64,000 nucleotides of DNA, taken from contig NZ_JAWXRD010000038.1 of NCBI RefSeq assembly GCF_033843265.1, positions 55,152 to 119,151 on the forward strand. Reading direction: 5' to 3'. Shown here piece by piece: positions 43,397 through 52,041 of the stretch. This DNA comes from Scandinavium lactucae. Lineage in GTDB: Bacteria > Pseudomonadota > Gammaproteobacteria > Enterobacterales > Enterobacteriaceae. Under the pieces are notes generated by a model. It made no database searches. It was not told where the DNA came from and saw nothing but the letters and a program-made list of their open reading frames with translations. How positions within the stretch are numbered: the stretch's first letter is position 1; each line of letters begins with the position of its first letter. The position numbers and the translations under genes were made by a program.

Positions 43397-45906
43397 TCCA
43401 TCAACTCCATTTTAAGTGTATCGAGATCGTCCGCGTCGATGAGCGGTGTATAACCGTCACTGTCGGTCACCCCCTCTGTCACTTGCCCGGATGAGCTGGT
43501 CATTCTGAATTTTTTGTTGGCGAGAATTTGCTGATCGTCATCAGGAGAGTGGAGCTGGTAACGCTGTTTAAACGCCCCTTTGTTAAACGATGGTGTCTGT
43601 ACCTGCGCGCTATCTGGTCCGTCGTATTTCAGAGTCGGGCCTTTCAGCTCAATACCCGTCGGCGAGAAGATCGTCACCAGCCCGTTGGGGCTGATACGTA
43701 TCCCGCCACCCCCGCAGGTAAACTGCATGCCCTGCTTGGCGCTACCGTTCATTTTCCCCGCGGTGCTGGTCAGCGTGAAATCCTGCTGTGACAGCATGTG
43801 CATGGCCCCGCGCTGGGCTTGGGTATTGATATCCCCGGCCCCGGCAATCAGCTGGATACCGAGCTTGCGGACGAACAGCGAGAGTTTATCGCCCACGGCC
43901 ATCGAGAGTTTTTTAACGACGTTCACCGTGGCGTTATTTCCCGCCGTGGCGATCAAATCTTTTCCGGCCGACAGTTGCAGGGTTTGCGGCGTCACCTGGG
44001 CCAGACCCTCACCCGCATACGTCAGAATGCCCGCGCCAGTCAGCTTGTTCAGCGTCTGCTTTAACGTGTTTTGCCGATCGGTCTCCACAGTATCAGCCCC
44101 TGCCGTCAGAGCGCTTTGTTGCAACGTTTTCGCCAGTGACAGCGCTTTTTCCAGCTGCGCCACGGCCTCGGCCATATCCAGCTGCTGCCCCTGGGCACGG
44201 GGCTGGGCTTCGGTGGTGATCAGCATCCCTTTCGCGGCACGCAGCGTCATCCGGTTATCGGTTCGCGCTTCCACTCCTTCCCCGCGCGGTTTCCCCTCGG
44301 CATCGACCAGGTGACCCACGCTGAGCTGGCTCTTTTCGTACTCGGTGGAAATCTTGACGTGTTCCTTGCCGCGCCTGTCCTCAAGGCGGATTTTGTTCAG
44401 ACCGGCGGTGCGGATGACGTTGCGAGTATCGTTACGGTTTGTGACCAGATCGGGACGGGCTCCGTCATGCATCACCTGGGCGATATACGGTCTGTCCGGG
44501 TCGCCACTCTCAAACATCACCGCGACTTCAGTCTTATCCAGCAGCGGAAAGTGAAAACCGTAGGTGTCGCCTGCATACGGCCTGCCCAGACGTACCCGTG
44601 CGCTTTCAAAGCCCTCCCGCTGTTCATCCAGGTCAAAATCAAACTTCACGCGGTAGCGGCCCTGCGCATCCACCCCGGCGTACGTTTTATCCCCCCCGAT
44701 GGAGGCCACCCTTGCAGGCACCGATCCGGCAATCACCGGACGCGCCAGCCGTGCCGGTCGAAAACTGTAACCATTGAGATAGGGAATACCGCCCAGCGTC
44801 GCGCGATAGTGCTCAGCCCGGCTCCCGCCGATCGTCATCGACGAAATCAAATAGCCTGCTTTAAAGCTGTCTGGAATGGGTCCGGTTGGAGTGAACATCA
44901 TGCCGGGCTGTAGCGCCGGGTCGCTGGTTGTCGCCCGCAGAATAGTCTGGTTATTTAGCAGCCGTTCATAACGCACCCGGGCGTAAAACGTCGCCGTTTC
45001 CGCTTCTTCACCGTAGACATCCCCGGATTCCAGAAAGCGATCGGCATAGTGGTATTCCCGCCCGGTGGTCACGCCCTCGGGGATATCATGCGTTTCAATG
45101 CTTTTATCGGTTTGCGGCGAGTACGGGTCACGGTAGTTATAATTCCGCACCAGCACGTTTTTGGGGATCAGCGTGTGATGCTCTTCCAGATCGGTAATGT
45201 ACTCGTCGTAACCGGTCAGGCCGGAATTGCGGACGTACGGCAATTTCTTGTCACTGAAAATATAACGTCCAACTGAATCACCAAAGACAGCCACGGTTTC
45301 CGTCGGAACCTGGTCATGATTTTCAAAGCGGAACCAAATCCCAACGTCAGCCAGCAATCGGCGGATAAAGGTCAGGTCAGTTTCCTTCCACTGAACAATC
45401 ATTTCCCGCCGGGGATAGCGGTGACTCAATTTATCGAAATCGATGTTATAACCGTCAAAATATCCGCTCTCTTTCATCAGCTTCGTGACGAGCTCAGGAA
45501 CCGACATATCCATGTAAACGGCAGAGCGATAATTGCGGTCCAGTAACGCCAGTTCATGCTCCAGCACGCACTCGTAGAGTGCCTCATCGGCGGAGGATTT
45601 GATGCGGGAAAACGAGGTGATCACGCCGTTGATGTGTCGCACCGGCAGCCAGGGGGATTGCCCGGGCCAGGACGCCTTTGGGTTCGGGGCACGGAGAAGA
45701 AATTCAGCCGTCTGGTTAAGCACGGCATTCATCGGGAGGTTTTGTTCCGGAGTGGTGAAACGGATGGTGTAGCGGTAGGGCTGACTTAACGCTTCTTCGC
45801 CTGTGAAGGAATGAACATCAAGGGTAATCGCTTTAGTGCGGGGGAAAAATAATAAATAACGGTTAAAAGTATCATGCTGTTGAATCGTTCCCGATTGTCC
45901 TGCCAT
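43393..45906 (-). CDS. vgrG: T6SS spike protein VgrG with C-terminal extension
   Basis: Trimeric spike that carries effectors on the type VI contractile tail. 837 residues from ATG 45906 (MAGQSGTIQQHDTF), which has AAGGAT 9 bp upstream; an alternative TTG lies two codons earlier. Gp27-like part (about 20-400), gp5 OB fold (RVRLGRPYAGDTYGFHFPLLDKTEV, ESGDPDRPYI), a DUF2345-like beta-helix (about 570-760), then a C-terminal transthyretin-like extension (QRYQLHSPDDDQQILANKKF... about 780-837) of the sort that binds lipase effectors. No T6SS core genes are in the window, so this is an orphan vgrG island serving an apparatus elsewhere. Confidence 0.95.
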   Translation of the reverse strand: MAGQSGTIQQHDTFNRYLLFFPRTKAITLDVHSFTGEEALSQPYRYTIRFTTPEQNLPMNAVLNQTAEFLLRAPNPKASWPGQSPWLPVRHINGVITSFSRIKSSADEALYECVLEHELALLDRNYRSAVYMDMSVPELVTKLMKESGYFDGYNIDFDKLSHRYPRREMIVQWKETDLTFIRRLLADVGIWFRFENHDQVPTETVAVFGDSVGRYIFSDKKLPYVRNSGLTGYDEYITDLEEHHTLIPKNVLVRNYNYRDPYSPQTDKSIETHDIPEGVTTGREYHYADRFLESGDVYGEEAETATFYARVRYERLLNNQTILRATTSDPALQPGMMFTPTGPIPDSFKAGYLISSMTIGGSRAEHYRATLGGIPYLNGYSFRPARLARPVIAGSVPARVASIGGDKTYAGVDAQGRYRVKFDFDLDEQREGFESARVRLGRPYAGDTYGFHFPLLDKTEVAVMFESGDPDRPYIAQVMHDGARPDLVTNRNDTRNVIRTAGLNKIRLEDRRGKEHVKISTEYEKSQLSVGHLVDAEGKPRGEGVEARTDNRMTLRAAKGMLITTEAQPRAQGQQLDMAEAVAQLEKALSLAKTLQQSALTAGADTVETDRQNTLKQTLNKLTGAGILTYAGEGLAQVTPQTLQLSAGKDLIATAGNNATVNVVKKLSMAVGDKLSLFVRKLGIQLIAGAGDINTQAQRGAMHMLSQQDFTLTSTAGKMNGSAKQGMQFTCGGGGIRISPNGLVTIFSPTGIELKGPTLKYDGPDSAQVQTPSFNKGAFKQRYQLHSPDDDQQILANKKFRMTSSSGQVTEGVTDSDGYTPLIDADDLDTLKMELME

Positions 45907-46154
45907 AGACAAATATCCTTTTTATATAACGCTCAATTTTATTAAAAAGAATACTCCCGCCCCCTGACAATTAAAACACCCTTTCACAGCACCAAATCAA
46001 TATCGCTGCCGAATTCATTCACCACTTAAATAAAACCAAGCCACATTAATCACGAAGCAAATAAAATAGAATATTCATGATGAAATACAGATTGGGTTAT
46101 CCGTTATAAAAGCAACTAGGTAATAAACTTGCGATTAAGTGGTTGGCTCCATCG
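45907..46154. other. A+T-rich intergenic region upstream of vgrG
   Basis: About 250 bp, visibly richer in A and T than the backbone (runs such as TTTTATATAACG and AATAAAATAGAATATT). It should hold the vgrG promoter; no gene is supported. The composition marks the right end of the foreign segment, which stops at the pgl terminator. Confidence 0.6.
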
Positions 46155-46191
46155 GAATAATAAAGGCCGTAACGTACTCCGTTACGGCCTT
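46155..46191 (-). terminator. terminator of pgl
   Basis: On the minus strand AAGGCCGTAACG-GAGTA-CGTTACGGCCTT is followed by TATTATT, about 60 bp past the pgl stop. Its arms resemble those of the ybhC terminator at the other end of the T6SS segment. Confidence 0.85.
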
Positions 46192-46253
46192 CTTCAAGAA
46201 TCAGACAGAAAAAACCTGATGCAACGCGGTGTTTTTTATTTTCAGCGCATGGC

Positions 46254-47249
46254 TTAGTGCGCGTTGACCACCACCCACATCGGGCCCTGGCCGACCGCAT
46301 AACGGCCCTTCTCCTGCAACAGCCCCTGCTCGCCCTGAATCTCATACACCGCAATGTGATGAGATTTCTGACCGGCAGCAATCACGAACTTACCGCTGTG
46401 ATCGACGTTAAAGCCGCGCGGCTGGGTTTCGGTCGGCTGGAAGCCCTGAACCTCGAGCACGCTGCCGTCTTCAGATACCGTGAACACCGTCAGGGTGCTG
46501 GAGGTACGGTCACAGGCATACAGATGGCGGCCATCCGGGGTGATGTGAATATCCGCCGCCCAGCGCGTGCCGGTGAAGTCCGGCGGCATCATGTCCAGGG
46601 TCTGCACACATTCAATTTCACCGTGAGGATCGTTCAGTTCCCAAACGTCGACAGAGCTGTTCAGCTCGTTGACGCAGTAGGCGTACTGCTGATTCGGGTG
46701 GAACACCAGGTGACGCGGACCCGCGCCTTCTACGGTGGTCACTTCCGCCGGGGTTTGCGCAACCAGTTTGCCATCGTCGCTCAGGGTAAACAGACAGATG
46801 CGATCCTGCTTCAGGGCCGGAACCCACAGAGTACGGTTGTCCGGGGTGATGTTGGCAGAGTGGCAACCTTCAAGACCTTCCACCACGTCAACCACGCCGA
46901 CCGGGAGGCCATCTTCCAGACGCGTGACGCTGACGCAGGCCTGGTTGTAAGAACCGCTGAACAGGAACTGGCCGTGATGATCAGTGGAAATATGGGTCGG
47001 ACTGCCCGGCAGTGCGGATTCCGCCGCATAGGTCAGTGCGCCGTCATCCGGGGCAATACGGTAGGCCAGGACGCGAAACTCCGGGCGCACGCCAACGTAG
47101 AGATAACGCTTGTCGGGGCTGATCACCATCGGCTGAACCTGGCCCGGCACGTCAACCACCTGCACCAGCGTCAGCTGGCCGTCGTGATGCAGGCTCCAGA
47201 CGTGGATCTGCTGACTTTCCGGGCTGGCGGTATATACGGTTTGTTTCAT
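46254..47249 (-). CDS. pgl: 6-phosphogluconolactonase Pgl (YbhE)
   Basis: Seven-bladed beta-propeller enzyme of the pentose phosphate pathway. 331 residues, as in E. coli, from ATG 47249 (MKQTVYTASPESQQIHVW). Repeat-blade blocks include GSPTHISTDHHGQFLFSGSYN, GCHSANITPDNRTLWVP, GAGPRHLVFHPNQQYAY and QPRGFNVDHSGKFVI. The 47 upstream codons of the open frame are not conserved. Divergent from ybhA. Confidence 0.96.
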   Translation of the reverse strand: MKQTVYTASPESQQIHVWSLHHDGQLTLVQVVDVPGQVQPMVISPDKRYLYVGVRPEFRVLAYRIAPDDGALTYAAESALPGSPTHISTDHHGQFLFSGSYNQACVSVTRLEDGLPVGVVDVVEGLEGCHSANITPDNRTLWVPALKQDRICLFTLSDDGKLVAQTPAEVTTVEGAGPRHLVFHPNQQYAYCVNELNSSVDVWELNDPHGEIECVQTLDMMPPDFTGTRWAADIHITPDGRHLYACDRTSSTLTVFTVSEDGSVLEVQGFQPTETQPRGFNVDHSGKFVIAAGQKSHHIAVYEIQGEQGLLQEKGRYAVGQGPMWVVVNAH

Positions 47250-47380
47250 GAAAACTCCTTTCCATACTGCACGTGGAAGCAAATTATACATAATAGTGAG
47301 TGCTGAAAAATTTGCCCTGCGCGCGCTGCGGTGTACCATCGTGAGCTGCACATTTTTCAACATTAACCCTGGACTGCAAC

Positions 47381-48199
47381 ATGACATCACGCGTGATAGC
47401 TCTCGATTTAGACGGTACCCTGCTAACGCCCACGAAAACCATTCTTCCCGAATCCCTCGAGGCGCTGGCTCGCGCCAGACAGGCAGGCTACAAAATCCTC
47501 ATCGTCACGGGCCGACATCACGTTGCTATCCATCCTTTTTATCAGGCACTGGCGCTGGATACACCTGCAATTTGCTGTAATGGCACCTATTTGTATGATT
47601 ATCAGGCAAAAAAGGTTATCGAAGCCGATCCGATGCCGGTTGAAAAAGCCCGTTCGCTGGTTGGATTATTGGCTGAACACAACATTCATGGCCTGATGTA
47701 CGTCGATGACACCATGATGTATGAGCAAGCCACCGGGCACGTGACGCGCACCCTGAACTGGGCGCAGCAGTTGCCAGAAGCACAACGTCCGTCGTTTACT
47801 CAGGTCGCGTCGCTGACCCAGGCCGCACAGGAAGTGAAGTCGGTGTGGAAGTTCGCTCTGACGGACCAGGACACGCAAAAGCTGAATAATTTCGCCAATC
47901 ATGCGACGAAAACGCTGGATCTGGAGTGCGAATGGTCGTGGCACGATCAGGTGGATATTGCGCGCAAGGGCAACAGCAAAGGCTATCGTCTGGCGCGCTG
48001 GGTCGAATCGCAGGGATTATTGATGCAGGATGTGATTGCCTTCGGCGATAACTTTAACGACATCAGTATGCTGGAAGCCGCAGGTACCGGCGTGGCGATG
48101 GGCAATGCCGATGACGCGGTGAAAGCCCGCGCCAACGTGGTTATCGGGGATAACACCACCCACAGCATCGCCGAATTTATCTACACTCGTCTGCTGTAA
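47381..48199 (+). CDS. ybhA: HAD-family sugar/pyridoxal phosphate phosphatase YbhA
   Basis: Cof-type haloacid dehalogenase phosphatase, 272 residues as in E. coli. Catalytic motif I ALDLDGTLLTP (nucleophile Asp about 9), motif II VTGRH, motif III Lys in ARKGNSKGYRL and motif IV AFGDNFNDISML. The E. coli enzyme acts on pyridoxal 5'-phosphate and other phosphates. Its stop directly abuts the convergent modC stop, with no terminator between. Confidence 0.95.
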   Translation: MTSRVIALDLDGTLLTPTKTILPESLEALARARQAGYKILIVTGRHHVAIHPFYQALALDTPAICCNGTYLYDYQAKKVIEADPMPVEKARSLVGLLAEHNIHGLMYVDDTMMYEQATGHVTRTLNWAQQLPEAQRPSFTQVASLTQAAQEVKSVWKFALTDQDTQKLNNFANHATKTLDLECEWSWHDQVDIARKGNSKGYRLARWVESQGLLMQDVIAFGDNFNDISMLEAAGTGVAMGNADDAVKARANVVIGDNTTHSIAEFIYTRLL

Positions 48200-49258
48200 T
48201 CAGGCGGTTATCGACACGCTTTTAATCTGCGCATACAGCCACTGGCCTGGCTTCACCGCCAGGTCATCGCGGGCCCATGGGCTGATGCGCGCCCACAGCG
48301 TGCGCCCGCCAACTTCAAGCTCGACTTCCACCTGTCCGTTATTATCGTAGCATTTAGCGACTTTGGCTCGCAGCACGTTCCGGATGCTGGTTTGCACCGG
48401 TGGCTGGAGCACCAGCGACACATCGGATGCCTGAATACGCACCCGCACCGCCGACTGTACCGGGCGCTCAAGTTTGTTGACCCAAAGATGCTGGTCGCCC
48501 AGCGCCAGCGCGGTCATCGCGTAATGCGGATGATGCTCCAGCACCGTGGCTTTCAGAATGCTGCTTTGTTGATCCTGCGGCAGCCAGGGATGCATCACGC
48601 TGCTGCCCCAGACGTCTTCCAGATTGCCAAACGCTTTAACGTTGCCCTCCTCCAGGACCAACACCTTATCGGCCAGATGCAGAATTTCATCGAGGGAATG
48701 GCTGACGTAGAGCATCGGAGTATTGATTTCGCGGGCCAGACGTTGCAGATAAGGCAACAGCTCGCGTTTGCGCGGAATATCAAGCGAGGCTAGCGGTTCA
48801 TCGAGCAACAGCAGTTCCGGGGCGGTGAGCAGCGCCCGGCCAATCGCCACACGCTGTTTTTCGCCGCCGGAAAGTCCACCAGGCAGGCGGTCGAGCAGCG
48901 TTTCAATCCCGAGCAGGGCCACCAGTTTATCGAACTGTCCGGCCATGCTTTTTGCCATGCCGTAGCGCAGATTGCCGCGCACTTTATAGTGCGGGAACAG
49001 ACGCGCATCCTGAAAGACATAGCCAACCCGACGTTTTTCCGGCGACAGGTAAATCTTTTTATCGACGTCGTTGAGCACTCGCCCGTTGAGCACGATGCGT
49101 CCCTGCTGTGGCCGGGTCAGGCCGCTGATGGCATTGATGAGCGATGTTTTACCCGCCCCCGAGACGCCAAATACGGCGGTTATCCCGCTAGCGGGGAGCG
49201 ATTCGTTGATGGTCAGGCAGTGGTTGCCGAGGGTCTGTGTGAAATTGAGTTCCAGCAT
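48200..49258 (-). CDS. modC: molybdate ABC transporter ATPase ModC
   Basis: 352 residues. Nucleotide-binding domain: Walker A GVSGAGKTSL (about 31-40), Q loop YVFQDARLFPHY, signature LSGGEKQRVAIGRAL, Walker B LLLLDEPLASLD, H loop YVSHSLDE. The C-terminal mop domain (about 290-352) binds molybdate and gives trans-inhibition in this family. Third gene of modABC, 2 bp after modB. Confidence 0.97.
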   Translation of the reverse strand: MLELNFTQTLGNHCLTINESLPASGITAVFGVSGAGKTSLINAISGLTRPQQGRIVLNGRVLNDVDKKIYLSPEKRRVGYVFQDARLFPHYKVRGNLRYGMAKSMAGQFDKLVALLGIETLLDRLPGGLSGGEKQRVAIGRALLTAPELLLLDEPLASLDIPRKRELLPYLQRLAREINTPMLYVSHSLDEILHLADKVLVLEEGNVKAFGNLEDVWGSSVMHPWLPQDQQSSILKATVLEHHPHYAMTALALGDQHLWVNKLERPVQSAVRVRIQASDVSLVLQPPVQTSIRNVLRAKVAKCYDNNGQVEVELEVGGRTLWARISPWARDDLAVKPGQWLYAQIKSVSITA

Positions 49259-49260
49259 GA

Positions 49261-49950
49261 TTATTTCCCCATCCGCTCACGGCTAAGCCGCGCCAGCCAT
49301 TCAGAGATCAACAGAGAAACCAGCGCCAGCACGATGGAAATGATGCACAGACGCGCGGCCGCACCTTCCCCGCCCGGCGTCTGAATCAGGGTGTACATCG
49401 CCGAGGGCAGGGTTCGCGTTTCGCCAGGGATGTTTGACACAAAGGTGATGGTCGCGCCAAATTCGCCCAGCGATCGGGCAAAGGCCAGCACGGTGCCGAC
49501 GATAATCCCCGGCAGCATCAGCGGCAGCGTGATGGTAGCAAACACCCGCCAGCGCCCGGCCCCAAGGGTGCGGGCCGCCTGTTCCAGCTTGATATCGACA
49601 CCTTCCAGCGCCAGTCGTATGGCACGTACCATCAACGGGAAGGACATCACCGCCGCAGCCAGCACCGCCCCGCGCCAGCTAAAGGCAAAGGTCAGGCCAA
49701 ACCAGTCGTATAGCCAGGCTCCGATAAATCCCCGCCTCCCCATCGCAATCAGCAATAAATAACCGACCACCACCGGGGGCAACACCAGGGGGAGATGGAT
49801 GAGACTGTCGAGGAGCGCTTTGCCAGGGAAATTACGCCGCACCAGTAGCCAGGCAAAGAAAATCCCAAACGGCAAGCTGAACACCACGGCCAGGGATGAA
49901 ACTTTTAGGCTCAGCAGTACCGCCTGCCATTCGGGATCGGTCAATATCAT
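49261..49950 (-). CDS. modB: molybdate ABC transporter permease ModB
   Basis: 229 residues, five or so membrane helices. The EAA-loop motif that contacts ModC is visible as LEQAARTLGAGRWRVFATITLPLMLPGI (about 130-157). Overlaps the modA stop by 4 bp. The start MILTDPEWQAVLLSLKVS matches E. coli. Confidence 0.97.
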   Translation of the reverse strand: MILTDPEWQAVLLSLKVSSLAVVFSLPFGIFFAWLLVRRNFPGKALLDSLIHLPLVLPPVVVGYLLLIAMGRRGFIGAWLYDWFGLTFAFSWRGAVLAAAVMSFPLMVRAIRLALEGVDIKLEQAARTLGAGRWRVFATITLPLMLPGIIVGTVLAFARSLGEFGATITFVSNIPGETRTLPSAMYTLIQTPGGEGAAARLCIISIVLALVSLLISEWLARLSRERMGK

Positions 49951-50726
49951 TCGTGCGTTGTAAACCCGTACTGTTTAAAGATGGCTGAGGCCTGTGGGCC
50001 TTTCAGATAATCGTAGAAGGCTTTGACCATGGCGTTGTTATGTCCGTCGGTGATAGCCATCGGATACTCTACTTTTTTATGAGAGTCTTCAGGGAATGTG
50101 CCCACCACTTTGACGCCATTACTGGCCACCGCATCAGAACCGTAAACGATGCCCAGCGGCGCTTCGTTACGTTCCACTAGCGCCAGCGCGCCACGCACGT
50201 CTTCCGCCGGAGCCAGTTTCGGTGACAGGGTATCCCATGCCCCCAATTTCTGTAACGCTTCTTTGGCATAGATGCCCGCCGGAACGTGGTCCGGATCGCC
50301 CACCGCCAGACGCCCCCCCTTCAGCAGGCTGGTCCAGTTGGTTTTGGCGTCAATGGTGACTGCGCCTTGCTCGCTGGCTTTCGATGCAATAACGACCAGG
50401 CTGTTACCGAGCAGCGTTTCACGGCTTGCGTTATCGATAGCCTTTTTCTCAACCGCGTAATCCATCCATTTCTGATCGGCAGAAATGAACAGATCGGCTG
50501 GGGCACCCGCTTCAATCTGGCGCGCCAGGGTTGAGGACGAGGCAAAAGAAGAGACCACTTCGACGTTGTTCTCTTTTTTATACTCTTTGGCAATGTCCTG
50601 CATCGCATTGGTCAGCGAAGCGGCCGCAAATACGGTAATTTTGCCTGCGTCTGCTGCCGCAGCGTGCCCCACTACCGCAAGGGATAACGTCGCGCCGGCG
50701 AAAAAGCGTAGCCATAATCGTTCCAT
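49947..50726 (-). CDS. modA: molybdate-binding periplasmic protein ModA
   Basis: 259 residues with a cleavable signal peptide (about 1-24, FFAGATLSLAVVGHAAA). Oxyanion-binding loops: VFAAASLTNAMQDIA, SFASSSTLARQIEAGAPADLFIS, GDPDHVPAGIYAKEAL, VYGSDAVAS. First gene of modABC, with the ModE operator 18 bp upstream. Confidence 0.97.
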   Translation of the reverse strand: MERLWLRFFAGATLSLAVVGHAAAADAGKITVFAAASLTNAMQDIAKEYKKENNVEVVSSFASSSTLARQIEAGAPADLFISADQKWMDYAVEKKAIDNASRETLLGNSLVVIASKASEQGAVTIDAKTNWTSLLKGGRLAVGDPDHVPAGIYAKEALQKLGAWDTLSPKLAPAEDVRGALALVERNEAPLGIVYGSDAVASNGVKVVGTFPEDSHKKVEYPMAITDGHNNAMVKAFYDYLKGPQASAIFKQYGFTTHE

Positions 50727-50743
50727 CTGTAACTCCTGTAAAT

Positions 50744-50771
50744 ATCGTTATGTATTTTATAATATAACGAT
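50744..50771 (-). promoter_or_regulatory. ModE operator of modABC
   Basis: ATCGTTAT (50744-50751) and ATAACGAT (50764-50771) form the outer arms of a 28-bp inverted repeat with an A+T-rich centre, the classic ModE-molybdate binding pattern. It lies just upstream of modA. Confidence 0.88.
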
Positions 50772-50866
50772 AACGGTAGGGTTTTCCCAGCGCGAATTAG
50801 GGGGACTCAGGGATACTATCGGCAGAAAGAAAAGGAACTTAAACAGCGAGAAGACAGATAGGGGAT

Positions 50867-50893
50867 AAAAAAACGCCCGGCGATGCCGGGCGT
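50867..50893 (-). terminator. terminator of acrZ
   Basis: On the minus strand GACGCCCGGC-ATC-GCCGGGCGT is followed by seven T residues, 7 bp past the acrZ stop. Confidence 0.9.
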
Positions 50894-50900
50894 CCTGAAA

Positions 50901-51059
50901 TCAATGATGTTGTTTGGACTGCTGGTCGTTGTCTTTATGGCCTACGTTCGACAGAACGTTAAACACTTCACCCAGACCGTAAATCAGCCCCAGGATGATT
51001 GCCATCACCACGGGAACCATGATCACGGCAAATACCAGACTTTTCAATAACTCTAACAT
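50901..51059 (-). CDS. acrZ: AcrAB-TolC efflux pump small membrane subunit AcrZ
   Basis: 52-residue single-span membrane protein (E. coli 49) that binds AcrB and widens its drug range. The helix LLKSLVFAVIMVPVVMAIILG (about 4-24) with the bend-forming Pro 16 matches E. coli almost exactly. The C-terminal polar tail (VGHKDNDQQSKQHH) is longer and more variable. Start at 51059 (MLELLKSLVF); the 52 open codons upstream are not conserved. Shares its divergent promoter region with modE. Confidence 0.95.
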   Translation of the reverse strand: MLELLKSLVFAVIMVPVVMAIILGLIYGLGEVFNVLSNVGHKDNDQQSKQHH

Positions 51060-51186
51060 GGTCAACTCCAGACACTGTGATTCCTTTATTGTAACTGCTT
51101 CAGCAGGAAATTCACGCCCCTTTTGTGCGATGCGCTGTGTAATAATAACGTTGACCACCCCCTTTTCTTCTGAGCAGGACATTGAT

Positions 51187-51975
51187 ATGCAGGCCGAAAT
51201 TCTACTTACTCTCAAGCTCCAGCAGCGCCTTTTTGCTGACCCGCGTCGGATTGCGCTGCTTAAGCAAATTGCGCTGACCGGCTCGATAAGCCAGGGCGCA
51301 AAGAATGCGGGTATTAGCTATAAGAGCGCCTGGGATGCGATCAATGAAATGAATCAGCTCAGCGAACAGCCGCTGGTTGACAGAGCGACCGGCGGCAAGG
51401 GCGGCGGCGGCGCGGTGCTTACCCGCTACGGTCAGCGATTGATCCAGCTGTACGACCTGCTGGCACAAATACAGCAAAAAGCCTTCGACGTGCTTAGCCA
51501 CGACGATGCCCTGCCGCTCGACAGCCTGCTGGCGGCAATCTCACGCTTCTCGCTGCAAACCAGTGCCCGCAACCAGTGGTTTGGCACCCTCACCCGCCGC
51601 GACCACCAACAGGTGCAGGAGCATGTTGACGTGTTGCTGGCTGACGGTGAAACGCGCCTGAAAGTGGCGATCACCGCCCACAGCGGAGAACGTCTGGGTC
51701 TGGAAGAAGGCAAAGACGTGTTGGTGCTACTGAAAGCGCCATGGGTGGGGATCACGCGCGATGCGACGGTGGCCGCAGCAGCCGATAATCAGCTGCCTGG
51801 CACGATAAGCCATATCGAACGCGGCGCAGCGCAGTGCGAAGTATTAATGACGTTGCCGGATGGTCAGGTGCTATGCGCTACCATTCCGCTGGAAGAGGCC
51901 GCAGAATTACAGCCCGGCGAACCCGCCATCGCCTGGTTTAATGCCGATCGGGCTATCCTCGCCACCCTGTGCTGA
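51187..51975 (+). CDS. modE: molybdate-responsive regulator ModE
   Basis: 262 residues, as in E. coli. N-terminal winged helix (about 1-110: GSISQGAKNAGISYKSAWDAINEMN, ATGGKGGGGAVLTRYG) binds DNA when the C-terminal paired mop domains (SARNQWFGTLTRRD..., about 124 on) hold molybdate. Represses modABC and activates moa and other molybdoenzyme genes. ATG 51187 matches the family; the 64 upstream codons are antisense to acrZ. Confidence 0.96.
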   Translation: MQAEILLTLKLQQRLFADPRRIALLKQIALTGSISQGAKNAGISYKSAWDAINEMNQLSEQPLVDRATGGKGGGGAVLTRYGQRLIQLYDLLAQIQQKAFDVLSHDDALPLDSLLAAISRFSLQTSARNQWFGTLTRRDHQQVQEHVDVLLADGETRLKVAITAHSGERLGLEEGKDVLVLLKAPWVGITRDATVAAAADNQLPGTISHIERGAAQCEVLMTLPDGQVLCATIPLEEAAELQPGEPAIAWFNADRAILATLC

Positions 51976-52041
51976 TGGCTTGACTTTCGCGGTCAGAAAA
52001 CGTATCCCTGAATGACTTCGCTGCAAAAAACGGGATACATC

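Noticed and set aside
46257..47306. 349-codon open frame antisense to pgl
   Set aside because: Overlaps the conserved pgl gene completely and has antisense-type composition.
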